Of a stretch of 41,215 bases of DNA, positions 1 through 8,534 are shown piece after piece. The notes beneath the pieces were generated by a model. It was not told the origin of the DNA. It did not search any database and saw only the letters and a program-made list of their open reading frames with translations. The position numbers and the translations under genes are program-made. The stretch is from JAVBMJ01 sp031552535 (lineage in GTDB: Bacteria > Bacteroidota > Bacteroidia > Bacteroidales > Rikenellaceae), in contig JAVBMJ010000042.1 in the NCBI GenBank assembly GCA_031552535.1, forward strand, positions 1-41,215, in the 5' to 3' direction. Every line of letters begins with the position of its first letter. The stretch's first letter is position 1.

Positions 1-729
1 GTCGGCGTCGTCAGTGCGCCCGCCTATGTCGAACGAGACGGCGTAGCGGTGGCTGATGCGGCGCTCGCGGTCGGGCAGGGCCCAGAGCCACAGGCTGCCG
101 CCGGGCGTCTCTGCAAAGTGTAGCGACTTGCCGATAGCCTCCCGGCCGTATGTGGCGTCGGCGAACAACTCCCCGACATGGAGCGGCGGCCGGGTGAAGA
201 GGCGCATCTGCTCGATGTGGAGGGGGTTGTGCGCATAGCGTCCCGTGGTGGTGAACGCCTCCTGCGGGTCGGAGGGGAATTCGTTGCGCATGCGCCAGTC
301 CGATGGCAGCGTCTTGCGCATCTCGCGGTACCAGTTGAGGCCCTCCAGCGTGGCGCCGAGGGTGAAACGGTAAATCTCTTCCCCGGTCAGGCTGCGGACA
401 AACTCCACCTTCTCCTCCTCCGAAGTAAAAGGCTTGTAGTACAACTCTATCTCCCACCAGGCAACGAACACGGGCGTAAAAGCGTTCTCACCAGTCTCGG
501 CGGCGCACCATGTGTTGTGGAAGTAGTTGCCGATGCCTTTGGCGGTGGATTCGAGCACGGCTACCGTGTACGGGTCGTTGGGGATGGACGACATTACCGC
601 CTGGATCAGGTCCTCGGGGGTTTTCCCTTCGGTCTCCTTATACAGCCCGACCTCCGAAAAGTGGGCCTGCTTGATGTCGTCGGAGCGCAAACAAAATGCC
701 TTTCGATTTGCACATCCTATGATTTTCAT
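1..729 (-). pseudogene. Phage terminase large subunit, 5'-truncated and running off the window edge
   Basis: The open minus-strand frame gives 243 codons from an ATG at 729 to base 1 and continues off the left edge. In order it shows a Walker B-like segment (AHFSEVGL, residues 22-29), the ATPase coupling motif VLESTAKG (58-65), the conserved stretches FTPVFVAWWEIE (84-95), FTLGATLEGLNWYR (122-135) and EFPSDPQEAF (150-159), and the start of the RuvC-like nuclease fold at VSFDIGG with its first catalytic Asp at 234. These match large terminases of tailed phages, which package DNA into proheads. The Walker A part, normally well over 100 residues before Walker B, is missing: the frame is closed by TAA at 790-792. 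I read this as a decayed prophage remnant; the ATG at 729 is probably not a true start. Function is likely lost. Confidence 0.85.
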
Positions 730-898
730 ACCTGCGAAATATCGAGCAGGGGGGAAATTCAATATGAAAAATATTGTAATGATGCTACTTTAGGGACTGT
801 TTGCTCCGGATGACAACTCCGAGCAACCATGATGTATCCCGGGAGTAGATCAGCGAGTACATCCTGTGGAAGTCGAAGGACGCACTATCGTAAAAGAA

Positions 899-935
899 GG
901 TCTGTCTAATTTCCCAATGGAAATTTAGACAGACC
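899..935. repeat. Hairpin repeat of the GTCTGTCTAAATTTCC family
   Basis: Left arm GGTCTGTCTAATTTCC (899-914) pairs with right arm 919-935 (GGAAATTTAGACAGACC) with one bulged base and a 4-nt loop. The core matches the ends of the 235-bp element at 12639-12873. The hairpin sits between the truncated terminase and the 3' end of enolase. Confidence 0.8.
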
Positions 936-950
936 CTTAGGGGTGTATTC

Positions 951-1020
951 AATTTTCCAGAGAAAATTAAACAGACCTTCAATCTTAGAAACCGTTTAAA
1001 TTTCCAATGGAAAATTAAAC
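951..1020. repeat. Two further degenerate repeat copies, the last a hairpin after enolase
   Basis: Bases 951-977 hold an AATTTTCC...GGAAAATTAAACAGACC-like unit in degenerate form. Bases 994-1005 (GTTTAAATTTCC) pair with 1009-1020 (GGAAAATTAAAC) with one mismatch and a 3-nt loop. The second hairpin is 16 bases past the enolase stop and could end its transcript. The rest of the 245-base gap (793-1036) holds no gene that I can recognise. Confidence 0.65.
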
Positions 1021-1036
1021 AGTTTCATAAACAACT

Positions 1037-2341
1037 CTACTTGCGATAGATTTTCGTATAGCCGTAGATAGCCTCGTCACCCAATTCCTCTTCAATGCGG
1101 AGCAATTGGTTGTATTTAGCCATGCGGTCCGAACGGCTCAACGAACCGGTCTTGATCTGGCCCGAATTGGTGGCAACAGCGATATCGGCAATCGTAGAGT
1201 CTTCGGTTTCGCCCGAACGGTGTGACGTAACGCTCGTGTAACCTGCACGATGGGCCATCTCGATAGCGTCCAGTGTTTCGGTCAAAGTACCTATCTGGTT
1301 AACCTTGATGAGGATCGAGTTGCCGCAACCCATTTCGATACCCTTCTTAAGGAAATCGACATTGGTGACGAACAGATCGTCGCCCACCAACTGGCACTTG
1401 TCGCCGATTGCGTCGGTCAACAGCTTCCAGCCGTCCCAGTCGTTCTCGCTCATGCCGTCCTCGATAGAGTCGATAGGATACTTGGCTACGAGTTCAGCCA
1501 GATAAGCAGACTGCTCTGCCGATGTACGTTTTGCACCGTTTTCTCCTTCGAACTTGGCGTAGTTGTAGACACCGTCCTTGTAAAACTCCGACGACGCGCA
1601 GTCGAGGCCTATGGCAACATCGCCACCCTCGGCTTTACGGCCGGGCTTGTAACCTGCTTTTTTGATAGCCTCGATGATCGACTCAAGAGCGTCTTCGGTG
1701 CCTTTGAGCGTGGGAGCGAAACCGCCTTCGTCACCCACGGCAGTACTCAGGCCGCGGTCGTGGAAAATTTTCTTCAAAGCGTGGAAAACCTCGGCACCCA
1801 TGCGCAGACCTTCGCGGAACGACGCGGCACCCACCGGGCGTATCATAAATTCCTGGAATGCGATAGGGGCATCGGAATGCGAACCGCCGTTGATGATGTT
1901 CATCATCGGAACGGGCAGAGTCTTGGCATTTGCTCCGCCGATATAGCGATAGAGCGGAAGACCCACATACTCAGCAGCGGCGCGGGCGCAAGCCAGCGAT
2001 ACGCCGAGGATAGCGTTGGCGCCGAGTTTGCTTTTGGTAGGCGTTCCGTCGAGGGCGATCATAGCCTTGTCTATGGCAACCTGGTCGGTAACGATCATAC
2101 CCACAACCTCGGGAGCTATCGACTTATTTACATTTTCGACAGCTTTCAGGACGCCTTTACCAAGGTAGCGGCTCTTGTCGCCGTCGCGGAGTTCAAGAGC
2201 TTCGTTCTCGCCGGTGGATGCACCAGACGGAACGGCTGCGCGGCCCATAGCGCCGCTGGCTGTCAATACCTCAACTTCGAGAGTAGGGTTTCCGCGCGAA
2301 TCGAGAATCTCGCGGGCATGAACACTTACAATTTGTCCCAT
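1037..2341 (-). CDS. eno: Enolase (phosphopyruvate hydratase)
   Basis: Converts 2-phosphoglycerate to phosphoenolpyruvate in glycolysis and the reverse reaction in gluconeogenesis; cytoplasmic, Mg-dependent. The 434-aa product opens with MGQIVSVHAREILDSRGNPT, the standard enolase N-terminus, and contains GASTGENEALELRDGD, the signature SILIKVNQIGTLTET, and SHRSGETED near the C-terminus, so metal and substrate residues look intact. The open frame extends 52 codons upstream, but that stretch contains the promoter and does not resemble enolase; I therefore place the start at 2341, where length and N-terminus fit the family. A Bacteroidetes promoter lies about 80 bases upstream. It appears monocistronic, with a repeat hairpin just after the stop. 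Identity is secure. Confidence 0.98.
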   Translation of the reverse strand: MGQIVSVHAREILDSRGNPTLEVEVLTASGAMGRAAVPSGASTGENEALELRDGDKSRYLGKGVLKAVENVNKSIAPEVVGMIVTDQVAIDKAMIALDGTPTKSKLGANAILGVSLACARAAAEYVGLPLYRYIGGANAKTLPVPMMNIINGGSHSDAPIAFQEFMIRPVGAASFREGLRMGAEVFHALKKIFHDRGLSTAVGDEGGFAPTLKGTEDALESIIEAIKKAGYKPGRKAEGGDVAIGLDCASSEFYKDGVYNYAKFEGENGAKRTSAEQSAYLAELVAKYPIDSIEDGMSENDWDGWKLLTDAIGDKCQLVGDDLFVTNVDFLKKGIEMGCGNSILIKVNQIGTLTETLDAIEMAHRAGYTSVTSHRSGETEDSTIADIAVATNSGQIKTGSLSRSDRMAKYNQLLRIEEELGDEAIYGYTKIYRK

Positions 2342-2422
2342 AATTTTATAATGATTGGTTTGTAGTACGTTTTTCAGCAATTTACACGACGACACGCCGC
2401 GGCATGTCATATAAAACCGCCG

Positions 2423-2453
2423 CAAAGGTACTCTTTTGACTCTGATTAAGCAA
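2423..2453 (-). promoter_or_regulatory. Promoter of enolase
   Basis: Read on the minus strand: TTG (2453-2451), 20 bases, then TACCTTTG (2430-2423). This fits the Bacteroidetes primary sigma consensus (TTG at -33, TAnnTTTG at -7) and predicts a 5' leader of about 75 bases before the enolase ATG. It lies inside the apparent upstream extension of the enolase frame, which supports the shorter start. Confidence 0.7.
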
Positions 2454-2524
2454 TGCCGTGAGCCTAATTTTTTCGACAACCATGCGCCGCGGAGCAAAAA
2501 CCCACAATCCTGCCGGTGTCCCGT

Positions 2525-2773
2525 CTATCTGGTGAGTTCTTCGAACTCCTTACGGTCGAAACGGGCATTTATGATCTCTTCGGCCCGTGCGGCATCCTGC
2601 TCGGCCACACAAAGTTCGACTTCCACCATCTCGCTTTGCAGGGGCAGCACGCTGACTATCGTATCGTGGATCAGCGAACACTCTATACCCGCCGACTCCA
2701 GCAGAGCCTCGGCTAATTGAGCTTCACCCAACGTCTCGAAACGCCTGAGTGTGATAATCTTTGAAGTATCCAT
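2525..2773 (-). CDS. DUF2007-family small protein
   Basis: 82 aa, no signal peptide or membrane segment. The sequence begins MDTSKIITLRRFETLGEAQL and continues with a segment on avoiding or sensing two alternative ligands typical of this family: hydrophobic strand, helix (AEALLESAGIECSL), strand, then the acidic VEVELCVAEQDAARAEEII. This is the ferredoxin-like fold of DUF2007, often labelled putative signal-transducing protein; no biochemical role is established. It is a single gene on the same strand as enolase, about 180 bases upstream of it, and divergent from dnaE. Family assignment is by recognised pattern; role unknown. Confidence 0.8.
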   Translation of the reverse strand: MDTSKIITLRRFETLGEAQLAEALLESAGIECSLIHDTIVSVLPLQSEMVEVELCVAEQDAARAEEIINARFDRKEFEELTR

Positions 2774-2916
2774 AATTATTCGGTTTAAAGAACTGTTTTA
2801 GCGCTTTGGACAGGCAAATTCCATTCCAGAGTGCAAGATAGGTTCACCACACCGTAAATATAAGAATAATGTTGATAACTTATCACAGGGCCGGCCTCTT
2901 TTTGTGGCATAATACA

Positions 2917-2924
2917 TACCTTTG
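2917..2924 (+). promoter_or_regulatory. -7 promoter element of dnaE
   Basis: TACCTTTG matches TAnnTTTG exactly, 28 bases before the dnaE ATG. No TTG lies at the expected 19-23 base spacing, so only the -7 half is supported. A purine-rich GAAAGAAAGGAGAAG stretch just before the start could serve as ribosome binding site. Confidence 0.55.
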
Positions 2925-2952
2925 TAGAGGGAAAGAAAGGAGAAGTTAAATA

Positions 2953-5900
2953 ATGTCTCAATTTATTCATTTACACGTACATACTCATTATTCCGTATTA
3001 GACGGCGCTTCGTCCGTGAAAGGACTCATGCGACGGGTACGTGAGTTGGGAATGCCGGCAGTGGCCATAACCGACCATGGCAATATGTTTGGAGCCAAGG
3101 AATTTCATGACGTAGCCACAAAAGAGGGGATCAAGCCTATCATCGGTTGCGAGGTGTATGTCGTAAGAAACCGTTTCGAAAAAGACAAGGATGAAAAGGC
3201 GGGCGACCACCTGGTGTTGCTCGCAAAAAACCTTACGGGGTACCACAACCTGATGCGTATCGTGTCGAGTTCGTGGACCGAAGGATTTTATTATAAGCCG
3301 CGTATCGACAAGTCGCTATTGCGGCAATGGGGCGAGGGGCTGATATGTTCGTCGGCTTGTCTGGGCGGCGAGGTACCGCAGGCTATAATGCGTGGCGATC
3401 TTAAAGAAGCGGAAAAAGTTATCGAAGAATTCCGGGAGATTTTCGGGGAGGATTATTACCTCGAAATGCAACTTCATAAGTCGGGCGACAGCCGTACGGC
3501 GGAGGTCGGCGAAAAGCAGCAGGAGGTAAACCGGCATATCCTGCAACTGGCTTCAAGAATGGGTATTAAATGCATAGTCTCCAACGACGTGCACTATGTC
3601 CTCGAAGACGACGCCCCGGCCCACGACCGGCTGATATGCATCAACACCGCCAGCGATCTGGACGATCCCAACCGTATGCGTTACACGGGGCAGGAGTTCC
3701 TGAAGAGCTACGAGCAGATGCTGGAGTTGTTTCCCGGCAATCCGGAGGCATTGGCCAATACGCTGGAGATAGCCGACAAGATCGAGGTTTACTCGCTGGA
3801 GAGCAAGCCGCTGATGCCCAATTTCCCTATCCCGGAAGATTTTGCCATAGGGAGCGGTGCACTGCTCGAAACGCTGCGAAAGAAGATTTGTGATGAATCC
3901 CTGAAGGATGAGTTGGACAACATCGGCGATGCTGAAGGCTTCGTTGCGAAGTATCCGGAATATACGGAGGCGCTGACAATTGCCAGGCAGTTCCGATATC
4001 TCGAATACCTGACCTACCGCGGGGCGGAGAAACGTTATGGTAAGTTGAGCGATAAAATACGCGAACGCATAGCTTACGAATTATCCACTGTCGAGTGGAT
4101 GGGCTATCCGGGCTACTTCCTTATCGTGTGGGACTTCATCCGTGCGGCACGCGAGATGGGGGTTTCAGTAGGGCCGGGACGCGGGTCGGCGGCCGGGTCG
4201 GTAGTTGCGTACGCGCTGGAAATAACCAATATCGACCCTATACGGTACGACCTGCTTTTCGAGCGGTTCCTTAATCCCGAGCGAATATCGCTGCCCGACG
4301 TCGACATAGACTTCGACGAGGACGGGCGGGCGAGTGTGTTGAATTACGTTATAGAGAAATACGGCCGCAAACGCGTGGCACAGATCATCACCTTCGGCAC
4401 GCTTGCACCTAAAGGCGCGATCAGGGATGTGGCCCGCGTGCAGAGACTTCCTCTGAATGAAAGCGACAGGCTGGCCAAACTGGTGCCTGAAAAGCCCGGG
4501 ACGAGTTTTACGGAGGCATACGAAGAGGTTCCCGAACTGGCTAAAGAGCGCGAATCGGACAACCCGTTGATAAGGGACACGCTCAAGTATGCCGAGAAGC
4601 TGGAAGGCGTCATTCGCCAGACCGGAGTGCATGCCTGCGGAGTGATAATAGGCCAGGACGACCTGGAGTTGTTCGCCCCGATGGCCGTGGCGAAGGATGC
4701 CGACCTGAACGTGGTCCAGTACGAAGGGACGCAGGTCGAGAGCGTAGGCCTTATAAAGATGGACTTCCTGGGGCTGAAGACGTTATCCATCATCAAGGAT
4801 GCCGTCGAGAATATCCTGGAAACACGCGGGATAAAGATAGATATAGACCATATATCGCTGGAGGACGAGTTGACATACGACCTTTACAGCCGCGGCGAAA
4901 CCACGGGCCTGTTCCAGTTCGAGTCGCCGGGGATGAAGAAACATCTGAGGAACCTGAAGCCCAACCGTTTCGAGGACCTCATCGCCATGAACGCGCTTTA
5001 CAGGCCGGGACCGATGGAATATATTCCCAACTTCATCGCCCGTAAGCATGGGCAGGAGAGAGTGGTGTACGAAATCGCCGACATGGAGGAGTATCTGTCG
5101 GATACTTACGGAATCACGGTCTATCAGGAGCAGGTGATGCTCCTGTCGCAGAAACTTGCAGGTTTCACGGGAGGCCAGGCCGACACGCTCCGCAAGGCTA
5201 TGGGTAAAAAGCAGCGGGCCGTGCTGGATAAGATGAAGCCTCAATTCATCGAAGGAGCGAAAGCCAAAGGGCACAACCCGGATATTTGCGAAAAAATTTG
5301 GAGCGACTGGGAGGCATTCGCCTCGTATGCGTTCAACAAGTCGCACTCGACGTGTTACGCCTATGTATCTTACCAAACGGCTTACCTGAAGGCGCACTAT
5401 CCATCGGAGTTCATGGCTGCGTTGCTGAGCCGCAACCTTTCGGACATAAAGAAGATCAGCTTCTTTATGGATGAGTGCAAGCGAATGAGGATCAATGTAC
5501 TGGGCCCTGATGTGAACGAAAGTGTGCACCGGTTTTCGGCGGACAAGGATGGCAACGTGCGCTTTGGCATGGCAGGCATAAAGGGAGTCGGCGAAGCGGC
5601 GGTGGTGAGTATTGTCGAGGAGCGGAAGACGGGAGGCAAATTCAAATCGGTTTACGATTTCGTGGAGCGGGTCAACCTGCAGTCGGTAAACAAAAAGACT
5701 TTGGAGAACCTTATTCTTGCGGGGGCTTTCGATTCCATGGTGGGTTTCAACCGCGGGGCTTTCTTTGCATCCGACCCCAGGGATAACAGCGACACAACGC
5801 TCCTTGAGCAGCTTATCCGCTACGGCAACCGCGTGCAGAGCGATAAGGCCAACTCGCAGCAGAGCCTTTTCGGAGGGATGGGCGGCGGAAGCACCGACAT

Positions 5901-6594
5901 AAAAAAACCAGAACCCGTACCCGGCGCCGAGTGGAATAAACTGGAGTTGCTGAAACGCGAAAGGGAGGTCATAGGCATTTACCTGTCGTCGCATCCGCTG
6001 GACGACTACTCGGTGGTGATAGACAACTTCTGCCCCACCCCGCTGTCGGCCTTCGACGATATGCCGTCGATGGCTGGAAGGGATTTTGCGGTTGCGGGAA
6101 TGATCACTTCGGTGCAGCACCTTACGACAAAATCGGGAAAGGCATTCGGGCGCTTCACGCTCGAAGATTTCAACGGGACATACCAGTTTGCCCTTTTTGA
6201 CAAGGATTACGAAATGTTCCGCCCGTTTTTGTATGAAAATTATTGCGTCATGATACGCGGGAAGGTGCGCCCGCGGATATACAACGACAAAGAGTTCGAG
6301 CCACGCATAACCTCGATAATGCAGTTGACCGAAGCCCAGGAGAAACTGGCCCGCGAGATTTCGGTCAGAATACCTATCGCGGAACTCGACAAGCCATTGA
6401 TCGAAGGGCTTTCGCAACGGGTGAAAGAGAACAAGGGGAACATTCTGCTAAGGGTATTGATAACACAACAGCAGGGCGATGGCAACGGACAAAATATTTC
6501 ACTGGGATTCCTCTCGAAGAGTTACAGGGTCGGATTGACCCACGAGTTAACCGGGTTTTTAAAGGAGAACCAACTCGAATATAAGTTGGGGTAA
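2953..6594 (+). CDS. dnaE: DNA polymerase III alpha subunit
   Basis: Catalytic subunit of the replicative polymerase; cytoplasmic, works with the beta clamp. 1213 aa, slightly longer than the E. coli protein (1160). Domains in order: N-terminal PHP domain starting with HLHVHTHYS (7-13 region); the palm with PGRGSAAGS (about 408-416) and the catalytic aspartates in PDVDIDFD (448-455); a fingers/clamp-binding region with FAGFTGG-type helices and YAFNKSHS; a helix-hairpin-helix stretch around MAGIKGVGEAAV; and a C-terminal OB fold (about 1045-1085, AGMITSVQHLTTKSGKAFG). No truncation or frameshift is seen. It is followed by trxA after 109 bases, an arrangement common in Bacteroidetes. Confidence 0.98.
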   Translation: MSQFIHLHVHTHYSVLDGASSVKGLMRRVRELGMPAVAITDHGNMFGAKEFHDVATKEGIKPIIGCEVYVVRNRFEKDKDEKAGDHLVLLAKNLTGYHNLMRIVSSSWTEGFYYKPRIDKSLLRQWGEGLICSSACLGGEVPQAIMRGDLKEAEKVIEEFREIFGEDYYLEMQLHKSGDSRTAEVGEKQQEVNRHILQLASRMGIKCIVSNDVHYVLEDDAPAHDRLICINTASDLDDPNRMRYTGQEFLKSYEQMLELFPGNPEALANTLEIADKIEVYSLESKPLMPNFPIPEDFAIGSGALLETLRKKICDESLKDELDNIGDAEGFVAKYPEYTEALTIARQFRYLEYLTYRGAEKRYGKLSDKIRERIAYELSTVEWMGYPGYFLIVWDFIRAAREMGVSVGPGRGSAAGSVVAYALEITNIDPIRYDLLFERFLNPERISLPDVDIDFDEDGRASVLNYVIEKYGRKRVAQIITFGTLAPKGAIRDVARVQRLPLNESDRLAKLVPEKPGTSFTEAYEEVPELAKERESDNPLIRDTLKYAEKLEGVIRQTGVHACGVIIGQDDLELFAPMAVAKDADLNVVQYEGTQVESVGLIKMDFLGLKTLSIIKDAVENILETRGIKIDIDHISLEDELTYDLYSRGETTGLFQFESPGMKKHLRNLKPNRFEDLIAMNALYRPGPMEYIPNFIARKHGQERVVYEIADMEEYLSDTYGITVYQEQVMLLSQKLAGFTGGQADTLRKAMGKKQRAVLDKMKPQFIEGAKAKGHNPDICEKIWSDWEAFASYAFNKSHSTCYAYVSYQTAYLKAHYPSEFMAALLSRNLSDIKKISFFMDECKRMRINVLGPDVNESVHRFSADKDGNVRFGMAGIKGVGEAAVVSIVEERKTGGKFKSVYDFVERVNLQSVNKKTLENLILAGAFDSMVGFNRGAFFASDPRDNSDTTLLEQLIRYGNRVQSDKANSQQSLFGGMGGGSTDIKKPEPVPGAEWNKLELLKREREVIGIYLSSHPLDDYSVVIDNFCPTPLSAFDDMPSMAGRDFAVAGMITSVQHLTTKSGKAFGRFTLEDFNGTYQFALFDKDYEMFRPFLYENYCVMIRGKVRPRIYNDKEFEPRITSIMQLTEAQEKLAREISVRIPIAELDKPLIEGLSQRVKENKGNILLRVLITQQQGDGNGQNISLGFLSKSYRVGLTHELTGFLKENQLEYKLG

Positions 6595-6596
6595 TA

Positions 6597-6604
6597 TACT
6601 TTTG
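6597..6604 (+). promoter_or_regulatory. -7 promoter element upstream of trxA
   Basis: TACTTTTG fits TAnnTTTG and begins just after the dnaE stop, so trxA can be transcribed on its own as well as by read-through. No clear TTG at -33 spacing. Confidence 0.45.
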
Positions 6605-6703
6605 CCGAACTGCATGTTGAAGCCGTGGAGAATTGGGAAATGAGATGGCGGCGCTTCCTTACGACACCAGAAAAATATTATTAATCAATAACATAATTAT
6701 ATC

Positions 6704-7018
6704 ATGGCACAAAAAATCACACAGGAAACCCTCAAAGGGTTCATCGAATCGGGGCAGCCGGTAGTAATAGATTTCTGGGCGGAGTGGTGCGGTCCATGCC
6801 GCACGATATCGCCCATCATCGACGCCCTGTCGGAGGAGTACGCAGGGAAAATAGTGATCGGCAAATGTGATGTCGACGAAAACAACGCCGTTGCTGTGGA
6901 ATACGGCGTACGCAACATTCCCACGCTGATATTCCTCAAAGACGGCGAAATTGCCGACCGCCACGTGGGTGCTGCAAGCCGCGACGTAATCGAGGCAAAA
7001 GTCAAAGCACTGTTGTAA
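6704..7018 (+). CDS. trxA: Thioredoxin
   Basis: 104-aa cytoplasmic disulfide reductase, the size of a single thioredoxin domain. The active site WCGPC is at residues 28-32, in the usual FWAEWCGPC setting after the first strand, and the cis-Pro loop RNIPTL follows at about 72-77. No signal peptide is present, so it is the cytoplasmic form and not an export-type TlpA/ResA relative. It sits between dnaE and an epimerase-like gene 28 bases downstream, probably one unit. Confident identification. Confidence 0.96.
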   Translation: MAQKITQETLKGFIESGQPVVIDFWAEWCGPCRTISPIIDALSEEYAGKIVIGKCDVDENNAVAVEYGVRNIPTLIFLKDGEIADRHVGAASRDVIEAKVKALL

Positions 7019-7046
7019 TTTTCATCTCTACATATCATATCGGACT

Positions 7047-8048
7047 ATGATACGAAAAACAGACCTCGGCGGATTACCGGCCCTGGAGTTCGAAGCGGGA
7101 GGATATGTTGCCATGCTGGTTCCGTCCATCGGGGCCAACCTTGTCAAGTTGCAGCATAAGGCTACCGGATGCGATATCCTGCGTACCCCATCTGAGGAAG
7201 AGGCAGGTACGTTTACGTCGCGACCGCAGATATTCGGACTCCCGTTGCTGTTCCCACCCAACCGTATTGCCGACGGGAAATACACATTCGAGGGCCGCAA
7301 GTACCAATATCCTATTACAATACCGGCTCAAAACAACTACCATCACGGGATCATTAAATCGCAACCGTTCACCGTCACCGAATGCCGCGAAGAAGACGGC
7401 GCCGCAGAAGTGGAGGCGTCGTTCTTTTCAAACGAGTTCAACGACGCCGTTTATGGCGACTTCCCGCATCGTTTCGAATGCAGGATGCGTTTCCGCCTCT
7501 CTTCAGAAGGGTTGGAGCATACGGTGACGTTCGTCAACATGGGCAACGAAAATATGCCGTTAGGAGTCGGATACCATACACCGATACGCGTTCCGTTCGT
7601 TTCAGGGGGCAACCCCGGGGATTACCGCCTCAGGCTGTCGGTGGGAGAACGCTGGGAACTCGACTCACGCACGCTTCCTACGGGTAAATTGCTGCCGTTG
7701 ACACCAGGGGAGCAGGCGTTGCGAGGCGAGGGCATCGTACCGCTGGCCGAGCCTATCGAGAGCGCTTTCACATCCAAGGCCATCGAAGTCGACGGCAAGC
7801 CTTACCTGGGCGCCGTAGTCATAGATACACGCAGCAGGCTCGGGGTTTTCTACGAAACCGACGATCAGATGCGGCACTGGACATTATGGAACAATGGAGC
7901 GTCTGTAGACTGGGTATGCCCCGAGCCGCAAAGCTGGGCCATCAATGCTCCCAATCTGAATATGCCGCACGATGTGACCGGTTTCCGTTGGGTGGCTCCC
8001 GGCAGCAGTTGGAGCAGTACCAGCCGCCTATATGTGAAGCCTGTTTAA
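7047..8048 (+). CDS. Aldose 1-epimerase family protein
   Basis: 333 aa, no signal peptide. The beta-rich sequence has the galactose mutarotase features: substrate-side NNYHHGI (residues about 93-99), a second histidine in GVGYHTPIRVPF, and a C-terminal acidic catalytic region CPEPQSWAINAPN. Family members interconvert alpha and beta anomers of aldoses, or act on related sugars; the exact substrate cannot be told from sequence. It lies 28 bases after trxA and ends at a hairpin terminator, so is probably the last gene of the dnaE-trxA unit. It may be a YeaD/LacX-type homolog and not a true GalM, so no symbol is given. Confidence 0.85.
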   Translation: MIRKTDLGGLPALEFEAGGYVAMLVPSIGANLVKLQHKATGCDILRTPSEEEAGTFTSRPQIFGLPLLFPPNRIADGKYTFEGRKYQYPITIPAQNNYHHGIIKSQPFTVTECREEDGAAEVEASFFSNEFNDAVYGDFPHRFECRMRFRLSSEGLEHTVTFVNMGNENMPLGVGYHTPIRVPFVSGGNPGDYRLRLSVGERWELDSRTLPTGKLLPLTPGEQALRGEGIVPLAEPIESAFTSKAIEVDGKPYLGAVVIDTRSRLGVFYETDDQMRHWTLWNNGASVDWVCPEPQSWAINAPNLNMPHDVTGFRWVAPGSSWSSTSRLYVKPV

Positions 8049-8098
8049 AAACCTGCAGGACAAATCCGGATGGGCGCTAAATCACCTGCCGGCTGTTT

Positions 8099-8133
8099 TT
8101 TACAGGGCCTGCATTTATATCCCGCCCTGTAAA
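8099..8133 (+). terminator. Hairpin terminator after the epimerase gene
   Basis: TTTACAGGGC (8099-8108) pairs perfectly with GCCCTGTAAA (8124-8133), 10 bp with a 15-nt loop. The left arm is preceded by a T-run. It marks the end of the dnaE-trxA-epimerase stretch. Confidence 0.65.
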
Positions 8134-8159
8134 GAACACAAATATCGGCGATAGAGAGT

Positions 8160-8178
8160 TTGGCACAATATTGGTTGT
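8160..8178 (+). promoter_or_regulatory. Possible sigma-54-like promoter before the small PepSY-like gene
   Basis: TTTGGCACAATATTGGTTG resembles the sigma-54 pattern TGGCAC-N5-TTGC, with TGGCAC exact but the -12 half shifted by one base or reading TGGT. It lies about 25 bases before the ATG at 8202, a plausible distance. Weak on its own. Confidence 0.3.
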
Positions 8179-8201
8179 GACCATATAAAAACAGTACAGA
8201 T

Positions 8202-8447
8202 ATGAAACGTACATTTTATACCATTCTCGGCATTGCCGGCGCAGCGGCCGCGATCTACGCCATTATCGGAATGAACAGCACGTCGGGGAGACTCATTCCG
8301 CGTATTGTAGCCGACTATATCGCCCGTGCGTTCCCCGAAGCGGAGATAGTCAGAATTGAGAAGGCAGGAACCGGTTATGAAGCCGAATTGTCCGACGGAC
8401 GGACGCTGCGGTTCAATGGCGACGGAGAGTTCGTCTGTTACATATGA
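8202..8447 (+). CDS. Small exported or membrane-anchored PepSY-like protein
   Basis: 81 aa. An N-terminal hydrophobic segment (YTILGIAGAAAAIYAIIGM, about residues 6-24) could be an uncleaved anchor or signal. The rest, with IPRIVADYIARAFPEAEIVRIE and YEAELSDGRTLRFNGDGEF, has the helix-strand-strand pattern of PepSY-like/BLIP-like periplasmic domains (one helix, then a strand with IxRIEKxxxGYEAEL and a final strand). Function of such single-domain proteins in Bacteroidetes is not established. It stands alone between two hairpins and converges with the membrane protein gene at 8525. Confidence 0.7.
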   Translation: MKRTFYTILGIAGAAAAIYAIIGMNSTSGRLIPRIVADYIARAFPEAEIVRIEKAGTGYEAELSDGRTLRFNGDGEFVCYI

Positions 8448-8500
8448 GAAACATCGACGATAAATACATCGTCAGCACAAGGAGGTAGCTGTGAACAAAG

Positions 8501-8534
8501 GCCGGTTTGGTTGCGATATGCAAATCAGACCGGC
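8501..8534. terminator. Hairpin between two convergent small genes
   Basis: GCCGGTTTG (8501-8509) pairs with CAGACCGGC (8526-8534), 9 bp with one G-U, flanked by AAAG on the left and TTTT on the right. It can end transcription of the plus-strand gene, and its right arm overlaps the last codons of the minus-strand gene at 8525. Confidence 0.65.

Noticed and set aside
178..813. 211-codon plus-strand frame at the left edge
   Set aside because: Opposite strand gives a clear terminase sequence; this frame has no recognisable features.
2389..2497. Longer enolase start at 2497
   Set aside because: The 52 extra residues do not resemble enolase and cover a good promoter.
4783..6417. Long 544-codon open frame on the minus strand within dnaE
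   Set aside because: It is antisense to a clear polymerase gene and its product shows no known pattern; Arg/His/Val-rich composition is typical of reverse-strand shadows in GC-rich genes.
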